Assembly: GCA_013399015.1 (NCBI GenBank)
Contig: VWZX01010081.1
Span: 3,020,736 to 3,084,735 of the forward strand
Direction of reading: 5' to 3'
DNA from: Galbula dea
Lineage: Eukaryota > Chordata > Aves > Piciformes > Galbulidae
DNA length: 64,000 nucleotides
The notes under the pieces were generated by a model that worked only from the letters and a program-made list of their open reading frames with translations, was not told the DNA's origin and made no database searches. A program made the position numbers and the translations under genes. Positions 35,588 through 48,163 of this stretch are shown piece after piece; position 1 is the first letter of the stretch; the number at the start of each line of letters is the position of its first letter.

Positions 35588-38500
35588 GTTTCAGTTGTGT
35601 ATCTCCACCATGAATAACAGTGAGAAATTAAAAGCCTTTGCTTTTCATTTAGGCCAGATTAGGTATTGGCCTAAAAAGCTATCATTAGGGTCTCCTGCAA
35701 GATCTCAGACTCTAGTGCTGGCAACCCAGGGAAAGAGTAACTCTCTAGCCTGGAAATTAAAACACTTGCATTCATAACTTCTGAAGAAAAGTGATCTTGG
35801 CTTTGGCAAGTTATAATGGTTTTCCTCTTTATTTGCAAGAGGTAGAGCCAGGATTCAGCTTTTTAAACCCCAGAGATTGTGAATATTCTCCCAAGCCCCA
35901 TGGCCCTGCTGTTCAGGAGAGACAGGAGGGCTGGAATTCTCTTGAGTTCTTCCTAGAGTGAAGACATTCCCCACCTACTACAAAGGAGGACAAGAAGCTG
36001 CCCTGCCACTAAAACTTTCTCCCACTGAAACTGGAGTTGCAGCACACTTGCAAAATACTTGTTAGTGCAATTTGGCCTCCTAAGGAAGTGTGTTTGCTTG
36101 ATGTGCCACATGAAAACACACATGCAAATTTAACTAGGAAAACTGCCATACAGAACAACCAAAGCAGGTAGCAGGTCTGTGAAGCAGCATTCACCCACAG
36201 GGGTTTCTTCTGTCTTTCCTTCTAAAGGGACAGAAAGGATTTTTGAGGACAGATAGGTGTTTCCCTCTGTTCCCATCCCAAATCCCTGCAATCATCTTTG
36301 GTGAAGTGCAATTCCCAATAGGCCAAATCCCTACTGAAAGTGTTTTCTGCTGCCTTGGTGTCTTTGTCCTTCATCCTGGCCCTTGCATACTTTGTGTGCT
36401 TGCTTCCTGCAGCCTGTAGAATGCTCATCCTGATCCTAAACCCTGGAGCAATTGGACATTTTCAGCTCTGAAGGCAGCCTTCAGACTCCTCTGTTTCTGA
36501 AACTAATACATTTTTTAGTAGTCACATTTCCTTTTTTTCTCCTCCCAATTTATTTTTGCCCTTGCTTTCACTCCTCCCCCACTTCCATAGGGCCTGCTTT
36601 CATATGGATGACATCTGTGGAGCCAAGAAATCCTCAGTCACCTTGGTGCTTGGAAGCACAGTCACCTACTTGTCAGGACCACAAGCCATTTCCTCCATTA
36701 GAAGTACAAACTTATATTTTAAGCCAAATAAAGTCTTCTCTCTCTTCAAGGGAGGCAGCAGAGAGACCATATCACACAGATAGAATGATCAGTTAGTGTG
36801 GCCACTTTCTCCTTTCTTATCATTGACTCAAATATGTACTTACTGGAACTCAAACTCCCAATAGGAAACTTCCTATTAACTCCTCTATATTTATTACTCA
36901 AATGTTTGCTGTTGCAGCATTTAAAGCTGATCAGACTCTTCCTTCAGTAACTCAGCAAACTCACTAAAGTAAAACTCAAATGTTAGATCAAGGTCTCATA
37001 TCTCAAATAAAACTTTCACAGATCAAAGTAGAATTCTTAAGTTTGGTCATAGGAGACCTGCTTTCTTAGAGGCAGAAAACAAAACCCAGCTCCAAAACAA
37101 AAAGGTCAGCATTTCCATCTACAAAAGTCCTATTGTTACCATCCAGAGTTGTGAATTTGGATTGATGTATATTCCTCTGAATAATTCATAATTGATTTTA
37201 TCATGAAAATGACTTTTATCAAGACTAGAATATGTTGTCCAAACTCAGATCAGAAACTCAAAGGTCTGTGTAAAAGTTGTACATAAGAATTAAAAAAAAA
37301 TCACAGTTAAAGTCCCAAGAGAATTCAGGCAGGCAGAATGTAACCATTCTAGATGGAACTGAGTTGAATTCATTTAAACTCACACCTCTTCTCTTACACA
37401 AACAACTTTAGGAGGTATTCTGTCCTCTTAGTTCAACACTGTTAACTTGCACAATGGTCATGTACCTTGCAAATCTCTACCAATTAAAATCCACTTTAAA
37501 TCACAGCAGTTTTGAGCCACTCAATTATCATTTTGCCTCCTCATTACAAAAAATGTGCTCCCAGGATCTTAATTTATGATTCACATACATACTCTGAAAT
37601 CTTGCTTATTCCCTATGGAAATCCTCACTCCACTGAGATAAACTCAGCCATGGCAGACAACAGCTCAGTTAGCATTTAGGAATCCAGACCAGATTAACAG
37701 ATTAGGACTGAACGTGCATTAGTATAATAAGATAGAAATCTCTTCCAAACAGAGGGCAATCAAGCCCTACTTCAGAACAGAAATGAATGCAACTCATCTT
37801 TGACTACACCATTGAATAGAAAACAAAGATGTTCTACTAAGAAAGCCTAGAGAAGACTGGGATTTGTGGAATGGATAGAGGTCCAGAAAGCATTACACCT
37901 TGTTCATCCTTTCCTCCTTTCTATAGATCACCCTGAAAGGCAACATTCACATATACACTAATTATAAATCAAAATAAACTGTCTGACTTTTTGCTCTTGT
38001 GCTGTGAAAAGATCCTGCTCTACTTTGGACACAGTCTATAATACAAACAGTAGTTCAAATTCTTCAGTTTCCTGGAGTCTTCCACAAATTTATGCAACAA
38101 AATGGCATGAATCTCACTCTAAGCCTTTCCCCCCAACTGCTTCTAGGGTTTTTTGCTTCAGGATCTTTCTGTTCCATTCTATAATCTCTTCTGGCCCAAA
38201 GGGACTCTTCAAGTCTTTATCCTTGCTCAAGTTAATAGGGCTCAGAGGATTTAGCAGAATAATTCTTTGTCTCTAGGAAAGGCTCAATAGTTTCAAAATG
38301 TGATGACTTAACAATACACCTTTATCCACTGACAAATTTCTTGCTCTTCTCCCTCTCTTACACCAAAAGGCAAAATTCAGCCTAATCCATTTTAAGTCCT
38401 GGATCCCTTTTGCAGTTTTATGAACTACCAAGAAGGACTTCAGAGCTGCAGTGTCTTTGGCTGAGATGTAAGAATCCTTTCAGCTCTTCAATCCACCTTT

Positions 38501-39207
38501 TCAGTTCAGTGTTGGCATTAGAGTTCTCCTCTTCATGTGTCTTGATTTCTCTGGGCAGGACAGCCAGGCACACATGTGGAGGAGAGCTCTTGCAAGCCTT
38601 CAAGCAAGAGAGCATGACTGTGAAATTCTGCCCTGTGGTTCAAGTACAACCACTGACCTCAAAGAGTAGATATAACATCAAATATGCCTTGAATTAGCTA
38701 CCTTGACTTGATGATAGATGAAGACTGAACCAGGAGATATGGGAGTTTTACTCTAAATTTCCACCATGTGTTACTTCTCCCAGTTACAAGTTAGGGAACT
38801 GGGCTGTAAGAACCTGCTACTTGAGCAGCTTCCCTTCAGGTAACCAGTTTGGCTGAAGAGATCAGTACTGCCTTCACAAGGCAGAACAACTCCACACTAC
38901 AGAAGTGGATGTCAGCATTCAGACTGCAGTGTTTTCCCATCTTCCTGCAGTTTTTCCCTGTATGTCACCATGCTGACCTGGGATAGAGATCTGAAGGCAA
39001 GTGGAAAATCTTGATCTCCTCAGAATTTGATCAGGCAACTATAAATGTCTGAACACCTAGCAAGTGTTTATACAAGCAGGAGCTGATGGCATGTCCACCT
39101 TGCAGCCAAGGCATGCAAGCTAGCTTTCATCCAGCTGTCTTGTAAACCCTTGCTGGCTACTCCAGCAGTAAGCTCAGTATAGACTGCAAAATCTACCAAA
39201 GAGCAAG
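35588..39207. other. Single-copy non-coding stretch (3.6 kb)
   Basis: No recognised repeat or gene; open frames are 114 codons or fewer. A9 at 37292-37300. AT-rich in 36830-37900. Confidence 0.6.
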
Positions 39208-39843
39208 ATCACAGAATCACAGAATATTAGGAGTTGGAAGGGACCTCAAAAGATCATCTAGTCCAACCCTCCTGCCACAGCAGGATTCCCTAGCCCAGGT
39301 CACACAGAAGCACGTCCAGACAGGTTTTCAATACCTCCAGAGAAGGAGACTCCATAACCTCTCTGGGCAGTCTGTGCCAGTGCTCTGGCACCTCAACTGG
39401 GAAAACATTTTGTCCTGTATTCACATGGAACCTCTTATGCCTCAGTTTACATCCATTGCCTCCTGTCCTATCACTGGGCTTCACTGAGAAGAGCCTGACC
39501 CCATCTTCCCGACACACACCCTTCACATACTTAAAAGCATAGATGAGGTCACCCCTTAGCCTCCTCTTCTCCAAGCTAAAGAGACCCAGCTCCCTCAGCC
39601 TTTCCTCATCAGGAAGATGTTCCAGCCCCTTCATCATCTTTGTGGCTCTGTGCTGGACTCTTTCCAGCAGTTCCCTATCCTTCTTAAACTGAGGGGCCCA
39701 GAACTGGACACGATATTCCAGATGCAGCCTCACCAGGGTAGAGTAAAGGAGGAGAAGAACCTCTCTTGACCTGCTAGCCACACCCGTTCTGATCCACCCC
39801 AGAATCCCATTGGTCCTCCTGGCCACAAGAGCAAAAACTAGTC
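39208..39843 (-). mobile_element. CR1 LINE, longest fragment with intact ORF2 C-terminal frame
   Basis: Reversed CR1 starting ATCACAGAATCACAGAATAT and extending about 635 bases to GGCCACAAGAGC. The minus-strand frame is open from within the element to 39290, about 180 codons. It holds the conserved end of ORF2 in order: SREVLLLLYSTLVRLHLEYR, QFWAPQFKKDRELLERVQ, EERLRELGLFSLEKRRLRGD, HWHRLPREVMESPSLEVL. The reverse transcriptase catalytic core lies upstream and is absent, so no active enzyme is encoded. The long undamaged frame suggests a fairly young copy or chance retention. Confidence 0.95.
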
Positions 39844-40084
39844 TGCATGGATCTGTGTTTTCTCTTGAACCCATCAGCCAGACCTTGGTAGGACTTCCCT
39901 GGCAAAATTCCATGGTCAAGACTCCTTCACATATCTTACCTGCACTGAAAACAGGAGGCTTGCAGACCTGATATGACTTCAGTGCAGACCTGTTGTTAAT
40001 TTTCTTGGGATCCCTGCTAGCCAGGCAAAGTGAGTCTCTGTTTTTAACCCATTTGATAAAACTCTTTATGCTTTGCACCTTCAT
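39290..40084 (-). pseudogene. 264-codon open frame: 82 unique codons joined to CR1 ORF2 C-terminus
   Basis: A continuous minus-strand frame beginning with ATG at 40084. Codons 1 to about 82 come from single-copy flanking DNA and resemble nothing I know. From about codon 83 (near 39838) it enters the CR1 ORF2 tail. Most likely a chance upstream extension of a truncated LINE frame. No promoter, CpG island or splice-site context supports expression. Confidence 0.4.
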
Positions 40085-43000
40085 TCAGACAGATCAGAAT
40101 TTGCTCTTGTTCTGATTGCAATTCTGTTGGAATCTTCCAAGGAAATTGAAAACAGACTTGGAGAAAAACATTTCAGGTGCCAAGGAAACAGAATGAAAGG
40201 ATAGGTTAATCTCAACAGACCTCAAAGTTGACAAAGTCATTGCTTAATGGGTTTAGATATAAAGCTCAAAGAAATTTGATAACAGCAATAAGGCAATTCC
40301 AAGAATATCCTTACCATGAAATAATTACATCCCAACAGGATTAGAGGTAATCAGCCACTCTGTGTCTCAGCACACCTCAGGGGATGATTCTCTTACTGTA
40401 ACAACACCACCCATTGTGTTTCATTGCTTAAATGTGCCCTGCTAAAATAACATCAGGTTTGTCTAGCTGTTTGTGTCAGCAGAGGAGCAAGAGAATTACA
40501 GTCAAACTGTATTTCCTTTTGCCCAGGAACTTAGTATTTCAAAAATAAAAAAAAAAATTAAATCCCACTGGAAATTTCCCAACATATTCATCCCAGAAAT
40601 ATGTGCAGCATTTAGGTTGCAACATAAATAATCACAATGAGGAGGTTCAAATTTCTCTTGGCAGGCTGTGCCTTTTTCATGCTGCTGTGGCTTTAATTTG
40701 TGTCACCATTTTCATGTTATTTAAATATGGAATTTTACTTAATGTGTTTATGAATTGCCAGAAAGAAAGAAAATAAAGAATTGTTTCACAGGAGATTATG
40801 AGCCACACAGGATATGATTTAGTTACTTAAATGACCAAACAATAAAGTAATAAATCTTAGTCTCCCAAATAAATGAAGCTATTATGCCTGATTGAATATA
40901 TTTATTTTTGCTAATAAAAAGTAATAACTCCACAGGTATTACTAGCCTATTATTTGTTACATGCTGTCAGTGTGTTAGGTAAAATATCAAATCAAATAAA
41001 AACGTATGACATAAACAAGAGCTCCACTGTGCAATTCTGTACAGCCTAGTAGTGTATAGGAGTGCAATACCACATGGATTCTTCAATGTTTTCTTAAATT
41101 TGTGCATGACAACTGACCCTACAGGTCAGCTTTGAGAGTGGAACTTCCCAGGTGCTATGCTAGGCTGCTGCTCTCTCAAGCTCAGCATCCCACCTACAGT
41201 AACCAGAGGTAAGTGACATTGTCTATCACTTATTTTTCACTACAGACAGATCTCATGGTTTACTAACTCTGCAGAAATTCATGGGATTCACATGATCTAA
41301 CCACATTGTCCCAGTTCCTTTATCACTGGACTATGACATTGGCACTTGGGTTGGCAGTCTAAACTCAAGAAACTCAACTTACTCAGGGCACATGAGAAGC
41401 TTTGGAATTGCAGAGGCACACCAAGTGCAAACAATAAATTGCAAATGAAGAGAGATTATCAAGAGCAGCTACTACTCAGAGAAAGATCATGTTTTGGTCT
41501 TCTTGACCTTTCTGAAGGCTGGCTATCTGGCTTCCTACTAAGAACCTTAAAGACTATTAGAAATGGTTGACTCAGCTATTCTGGAATGAATTATGCAGAC
41601 TATAAAGAGAACTCAAGTGACCTCACATACTACCACCTTTTGAATGACTATTTTGCTTTGAATTAAAAGTCAAAGGGAAATTATAATGAATATATTTATG
41701 ACTGCTTTAAGGAATTTTAAGCCCATAACTGAAAAATAAAATAAAATTTGCATTTTTATAGCACATGACTCAAGAATCCCCAAAACAGCTAGTGTATGGA
41801 TTCCCATTTTACAGATGAGAAGACTGAGGTATGGAGAGAACAAGTAAAGAACAAGCCCAACCAGAAAACTCACTGCCTCTTACAAATGGAAACCTCTTTC
41901 ATTAATGCACCCCAAGACTATATTCCATTAGTAATTACTACACCATGCCATTTTTACACTAGTTTCCACTGGAAGAACTTGTATTTCAAGAACACTAGCA
42001 TTTCAGTGTTCAGGAAGCCAAACTAAGAATAAGTAACAAAATCATCCTCCTCTCACATGGCCCCAACCTCTTTCATTGGGCCCCTCTGAATTCATCTATT
42101 TTCTGTTCATACTGAGAACACCTGAATGCAGGTGCTAATGCTGCATGCTTGCAGAGAATCAAAGCTGAAATCAAAGAACAAAATGTCTTACTGGGAAGGC
42201 ATCTTTCAATTTGTTCTGTGCCTTTTTGCAGACAAAGAAATAAAAGCCTCTGCACTAGCAGTAGGGCTTTGTTTCAACTCTGCTTCACAGAGACTAACAA
42301 ATCTACTGTCATAACTGCTCCAAAAATTCTTCTACAGTCAGCCAAAACCCCTGATTACATTAAAGGTTTCCAAAGGATTATTATTTTTAACTCTGAAAGC
42401 TATTAATTTCAAGGGAGGATCCCTGCCATGTAAATCTCAGAATGGAACTAGCATCAATACAGGAAATGAAGCAAACAGTTTTCTTTAGCTCTTGGGGATT
42501 TTTGTTCTAACACCTGTAACTGCAACAGCTCTTTCAGGCACCTTATGCTCTTCACCAAACAGCAATGGGTAGAAATCCTTTCCCTACTGATCTTCAAAAC
42601 TCTGATATGTATGTCATCAAAATCTCTTCAGGATTCAATATCCATGTTAGGATTGGGGCTCTTTGGGAATACATCATTCCCACAAGGACTCAAAACATTT
42701 ACCTAAAGGATGACTGGATGGAAAAGATTTCCTTTCTAGTTAGGCACAACAGGACAGATCTTAATCTGCTTCACATCTCCTTGCAAGAGGCACAATGCCA
42801 AAACCAAAAGGCCTCTAAATCAGGCAAACCAAAGAAAAAAGAAAGCCAATGTAATTAGGTACTAGGAAATCCTTTGCATGGATTGGAAATCCAGGGTGCC
42901 CAAAGACAAAATGGGTTGTTGGGAAGCTCTGAGCCCCAGCCACTTCTGGGTTCCATGGCTTCTTTAAGAGCTACAAACACAGATCAGAAATTGAGGATGA

Positions 43001-43105
43001 ACTAAAGAAAACATCAGAGAGTCAAAATCCTACTTTCTGTTAAGTAATCATGGTGCATACACTTCTTCATGAACCAACCCACCTCTGTCTGATGCTGACT
43101 GTGGT
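39844..43105. other. Single-copy stretch, AT-rich conserved-looking patch
   Basis: No gene recognised. 40660-41030 is AT-rich but not low-complexity, with many TAAT/ATTA words and ATTTAAATAT-like sequence, the style of a conserved non-coding element. That is impression only. A9 at 40549-40557. Open frames are 97 codons or fewer. Confidence 0.45.
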
Positions 43106-43233
43106 TAGAATCATAGAATAGAATCATAGAATCATTAAGGTTGGAAAAGATCTCTAAGATATCAAGACCAACTGTCAACCTACCACCACCATGCCACTAA
43201 AGCATGTCACTAAGTACCACATCTATACATCTT
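43106..43233 (-). mobile_element. CR1 LINE, short 3' fragment
   Basis: Reversed CR1 with a long tail (AGAATCATAGAATAGAATCA), ATTAAGGTTGGAAAAGATCT, CACCACCATGCCACTAAAGC, and CACATCTATACATCTTTC. About 130 bases of 3' UTR only. Confidence 0.95.
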
Positions 43234-43470
43234 TCTTTACTGCTCCTGCTGCAGTATTGTACTATTGTTATTCTTCTCTATTCAGTGTATTACACTGATC
43301 CTTCTTTGTTTAAACAATACTTCTTACCTCTGGGCCTCCTGAGCAACTACAACAATTATTAAATGTCCCTTAGCAGACAGAAGGAACTGGAAGAAGGAAG
43401 GATTCTTGCAACTCTGCTGGCACCATGCTTCACTCTGCAGAACCAGGCTCAAGCCTCTCCTCTTTCTGTG
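43234..43470. other. Spacer, nothing recognised
   Basis: About 240 bases between a CR1 tail and an LTR; no gene or repeat recognised. Confidence 0.55.
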
Positions 43471-44161
43471 TGTCCTGGTTTGGGTTAGAAGAGAACTGAT
43501 TCTATTTGATGATTTTGTTTCTCAGCTGAAGCTCCTCAAAATAACTTTTGTTTTACAAACACTGCCTGCTTCCAGCAGTGATTAGGCCTAATGTTTGCTT
43601 TTACTGTTGAGGACTGGTATGTAAATCAGGGCCACTGCTGAATCTTAGGGGTGCAGAGTAAAAGTCTGCACCTACAGGGGGGAGCGGGCAGGGCAGGGCA
43701 GGTGACCCTAAACTGTCCAGCTAAGTATTCCATTCCATACACATCATGCTCAATATAAAGCTGAGGGTCAGTTCCCTCTTCTCTCTCTCTTGCTTCCTGC
43801 TCTTCTGCTTTTCAGGGGCCCATCTTTGCTGCTTCTCTCTCCCTCTTGCTCCTAAATCCAGCTCCAGGACCCAACGCCTGAATCCAATTCCCATCCGCTG
43901 CTGGAGGCCTCCTGTCACAGTGTCAGTGGGGACAGTGACATAGTCCTGGGGTCTGGGTTTGGTGCTGGTTCTGCATATATTTGCATATGTATTTCACCTA
44001 TTGTTACTATTTGCATTAAAATACTTTTAGTTGGACTTTTGCCAATCCACAAGTCTCTCTCTTATTCTCTTTCCCTTCCCCCAGCAGGGAGGGGGAATGA
44101 GGAGGGTAGTGGAGAGTGTCTGTTGCTGGATGACAGTCAAGCCAGCCCTAACCCCTGACAC
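43471..44161 (+). mobile_element. Solo endogenous retrovirus LTR, plus strand
   Basis: Starts TGTCCTGGTTTGGGTTAGAA and ends AGCCCTAACCCCTGACA (TG..CA, about 691 bases). Shared blocks with the LTRs at 13010 and 21230 place all three in one family. Candidate promoter and poly-A elements: TATATTTGCATATG near 43976 and ATTAAAATA near 44014. It has no adjacent retroviral coding remnant. Flanks (CTGTG / CCATG) show no clear target-site duplication. Confidence 0.88.
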
Positions 44162-46056
44162 CATGGCAGAGGTGCAGCCATTTCCCTATTACTCTTCTCT
44201 CCTAACTCATCTGTTTGCCCACCCTAGCTTCTGATCTCCCTCACATTTTCTGCATTTCCTTCTTTATTCTTTTCCTCAGGCCATTACTATGCAGTAGTTG
44301 CCCCCTCAGTACAAACTTCTGTGAGGCTTTTGTTTTTGCTAGCCCCGTTGCTTCTCAGTTGATAATTGTTGTTCCTGTTTTGTGGACTTCTTGTCTGCAA
44401 ACAGCTGATCAGAATTGTTCTTTTCCAGTCTTAAACTAGACCCAGTTCAATCTAGCTTTTAGCTATTATTAACTTAATGTAGTTAATTAGTAGTCTTACT
44501 GTTGTCTTTAAAACTTGAATCAGCTTCCACTCTATTGTTTCATTTGTGACTCTCTCCTCCAACTAGCCTTTCACTTGAATTTTTGTCTTCCTTTGATTTC
44601 CCTGTCATATCCTGATTTTGATTCCTTCTTATTCTTCACTTTTTAAGTGAGCCTTTCTACCCCTCTTCCAGCTTCCTAGGTGGTTCCACAGAGTTGCACC
44701 CATTGCCACCATTTTTCCTCCTAGTTCACTATTTAGATAGTGCCATCAAAAAGACAAACTCAGGAATTGCCTCCAGGCTAATGTTTCACAGAACTACCTC
44801 TCTGCTTAGATAGGTGTCTTACCCAGGCACTCTTGCTCTGGCATCTTCTACATACCAAGCAGTTAGTCAAAGGCCAAGAAGTTTTTGAATCACTCCCAGA
44901 GGATCCTGACTTCTAATACAGACACAAGCAGTGTCCCCAGATGCTCATCACATGTGCATCATCTTTGACTCAGACCTTAACTCTGGCTTCTCACATCCAG
45001 GCTGATTCCAGGAGGTCCTGCCTCTTATCTTAAAGCTTTCTTCTGCATCCACATGATCAGGCTTTCATCTTGGATCCCAACTGCTGAATAAAATAAGATG
45101 GTGCTCTGGACCAGTATAACTCTTCACACTGCCTGAAGACGAGCAGCATCAACTTCAGAGAGGACTGTTACTGGAGGAGAGATACACAGCTCTTTAAGGT
45201 ATATATTTTGTTTGGCTATAATAAACCTGTCAGATGAACAGATGCCCCAGACACCCCAACGTTTTCTCTGCTGAGACATTTGAAAGCTGCATCTTCTTAC
45301 CAGAACTTTCTTTTTGTGCTTTTTCTCTTGCTAGATATTTCTTCTTAGAATGCAGAAAAAAAATGCAGCTTGAAGAGTGAAAACACACAGACTGTCTAAA
45401 CTCAAAAGCTTCCCAAAAGATTCCACAACTGTAAACAGCAACAGTGGCTAGTTTGTTTTCTTTTTTTCCCCTTCTCATTTCATCCAGCAGAGTCTCTTTC
45501 CAGTGCTTGTGGCTTGGATTTTTCCTCTCAAAATACCAAAACTTGTTGTGGAAGAAAGCAGCACTTAGAACTGCTCTTAACATTTCTTCAATATTCTAAT
45601 GATCTTAATAAGATCCCATGATGCTTCTTACAATGCAGAGAAACCTTCACAACTATTAAAGTGCCTCTGTTTACTCCAGCATTGCAGGTGACTGGTGTGC
45701 TACATCAATATTACAGGTGCTCTCTCAGTGCTGGGAAGGAACTCACCAGAGGAAACAATTATTCACTTTGAAGCTTTTTAATACTTCTGGAACGTGACTC
45801 AATTACAATATCCTGCCTGTACATTTATTTTTGTGTTTCACCTGAAATAGCACTTGATTTATGATGAAACCATCTTTTCTCACCCAGTTCTAATTTCACT
45901 TCTACCACACTGACAGTTTCTCTATAATTCAGTGGAACCTGCAGTCTGACACTGTTTCTCTGATGGCTAAACTAGCTCCACAAGCTAACAAAGTCCCCTG
46001 GTTCTGCCAAGAGTTCTGAGATCAAGAACTCATGACTATTTTTCTTACAATGAATG
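44162..46056. other. Single-copy non-coding stretch
   Basis: No recognised gene or repeat. 44170-44680 is pyrimidine-rich on the plus strand. Longest open frame 117 codons (45230-45583, minus), without recognisable domain. Confidence 0.6.
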
Positions 46057-46425
46057 ACAGAATCACAGAATCATTAAGGTTGGAAGAGATCTCTAAGATC
46101 ATCAAGTCACACTGTCAACCTATCACCACCATGCCACTGAACCACGTCCCTAACTACCACATCTCTATGTCTTTTAAACCCCTCTAGGGATGGTGACTCC
46201 ACCACTGCCCTGGGCAGCCTAGGCCAATGCCTAACAACTTTTCTGGGAAAAAAAATTTTCCTGATATCCAATCTAAACCTCCCCTGGTGGAATTTGAGGC
46301 CATTCCCTGTTGTTCTCTCACAGGTAACCCAGAAGAGACCAAGCCCCATCTCACTATAATCTCCTTTCAGGTAGTTGTAGAGAGAGATAAGGTCTCCCCT
46401 GAGCCTCCTCTTCCTCAGACTAAAG
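46057..46425 (-). mobile_element. CR1 LINE 3' fragment
   Basis: Reversed CR1: CAGAATCACAGAATCATTAA, CACCACCATGCCACTGAACC, GGGATGGTGACTCCACCACT, CTGGGCAGCCTAGGCC, CTGATATCCAATCTAAACCT, GATAAGGTCTCCCCTGAGCC. The minus frame keeps FRLDIRKIFFPRKVVRHWP and LPRAVVESPSLEGFKRH. No internal deletion, so it is a useful intact reference for the deleted copies at 28118 and 29741. Confidence 0.96.
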
Positions 46426-47937
46426 ACAGAAGGTATCTAGACTCTCAAAAAATAATTTAAAGAAATTAAAAAGCATGTTTTAGAAATTCTTAAAGTAAAA
46501 AATATAGATATCCTCATATCCTGTTTTCAAACCATAGCCTTTATTGTAACCCATGGGATATATACAACCTCATACCACATGCAGGAGTAATTCCACCTTT
46601 TAAATACTCATTGCATATATAACAGGTATTATGTATGTGTACATATATGTATTATATATGTACTATATTCATTACATCTAATTGTCTGGAGTATTCCTAG
46701 CATGCCACAAGTACTTATTTGAGGTAAGATTCCAGCTGAAGTTAGCTTGTTGTCACTATCAGAGCAGCAGCTGGGGCTTGGTAAGGCTCAGTCTATGCCC
46801 ACTCCCAGTCCTGCCAGTGGCTCATAGGTTGATTGAACCAGTAAATCACCTCAGCCCTGCAATTCTCTCTTTCCTATCCATAAGAAGGAAATCTGCTCTC
46901 TCTGGAAGGCATTTGGAGATCTAATGATTATGCAAGTGAATTTTTTCCACATATCAATCTTGTTATTAATTGACTGTCTGAACTGTAAGGCTACCTGAAT
47001 TTGCATAAATAGCTGTTTATTGAATTTAATTGAATCAGAATCAAGCATTTATCTCAGTTACACTTTTAAATAAGTTTTGGAGGGGTAAATAGTTTTAGGA
47101 CTGAATTCTTCAGGTGAATAAGTAGATCATGTTGCTAATAGGAATTCCTACAAACTGCTTGATTCCCTCAAAATATGCAGAACTGATAAATGAAATTAAA
47201 AAGATTAAATGAGCACATCAGCAGTAACAAGAGACTTCAATTTACAAACTAATTGGGACTGAGGGGAAAAAAAAGAACATTAAAAGGAACAGTTTGCAGA
47301 CTGATCTCTAACTAACAAGAAATCCTAAATGAAGCTCAATGAGGGAAAGGCTAAAAAAGGGGCACCCAGAACATGACCATAAGCATCTCAATGCCCCCCT
47401 AGGGCATTAGTTGTGAGCAAAGGGCCTGACCACATGATCACAGCTTGCTGTAGCTTTGCTCATGATTAGGAGATCTAAGCAAAGCAATGGTCTGCTTTAC
47501 TGGCTCAAGGCTTAACAAGTCTTCTGGAAATCAGCACAGACCTCCTTATTCTCAGGGATGAAAGCTGGAACAGGAACAACTGAACAGGAGGCCATTAATA
47601 AAGCTACCATTACTCCTGTGGCTTCCAGCCACCAGCAAACCCAAGGAATCACCACCATCCTCTCCACATACACTATTTGCTCCCCACACAAAGATATAAA
47701 ATGAGCAGATACAATCAAACTTCAGGAACAATTAAGAAATTAAGTTAGGAAGTGCTCTGTATACAACTACAGGAATACATCAGCAGCAGTGTCATCTCAC
47801 CAGCTGCATCTTCCTCTGGCTGGCCACAAGCAGGGACTGACATTTCCCACCATGATCTCACACATTGGAAATGAATAAAAATCATCTGGAAAAAGAAATA
47901 TCATGACTTTACTGATAGCTCAATTCTAAGGATAATT
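46426..47937. other. Single-copy stretch with TATG-rich segment
   Basis: No gene recognised; a TATG/TATA-rich segment at 46622-46680 is listed separately. Open frames are 80 codons or fewer. Confidence 0.6.
46622..46680 (+). repeat. TATG/TATA-rich low-complexity segment
   Basis: Alternating purine-pyrimidine phrases (GTATTATGTATGTGTACATA, TATGTATTATATATGTAC) over about 55 bases. Degenerate, probably an old dinucleotide repeat. Confidence 0.6.
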
Positions 47938-48163
47938 CATAGAATCATTTTGGTTGGGAAAGACCTTTAGGATCATCAAGTCCAACTGCCTAGGTCACCA
48001 CTAAACTATGTCTCCCCTGAGCCTCTCCACATTAAGCAACCCCAGTTCCCTCAGCCACTTCTCATAACACTTGTGCTCTAGATCTTTCACCAGCTTCCTT
48101 GCCTTCTTTGGACATGCTCTAGCAACCCAACAACCTTCTTGGAGTGAGGGGCCCAAAACTGTA
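47938..48163 (-). mobile_element. CR1 LINE 3' fragment with large internal deletion
   Basis: Reversed CR1: CATAGAATCATTTTGGTTGG and GATCATCAAGTCCAACTGCC, then CACTAAACTATGTC joins directly to TCCCCTGAGCCTC, skipping about 280 bases found in the intact copy at 46057. It continues with AGCAACCCCAGTTCCCTCAG, GACATGCTCTAGCAACCC and GAGTGAGGGGCCCAAAACTG. The deletion removes most of the ORF2 C-terminus. Confidence 0.93.

Noticed and set aside
21230..44161. The two plus-strand LTRs as ends of one provirus
   Set aside because: They lie 22 kb apart, differ considerably, and the DNA between them lacks any retroviral coding remnant.
45230..45583. 117-codon minus-strand frame rich in Lys and Ser
   Set aside because: No recognisable motif; composition follows the A/T-rich DNA, and there is no supporting context.
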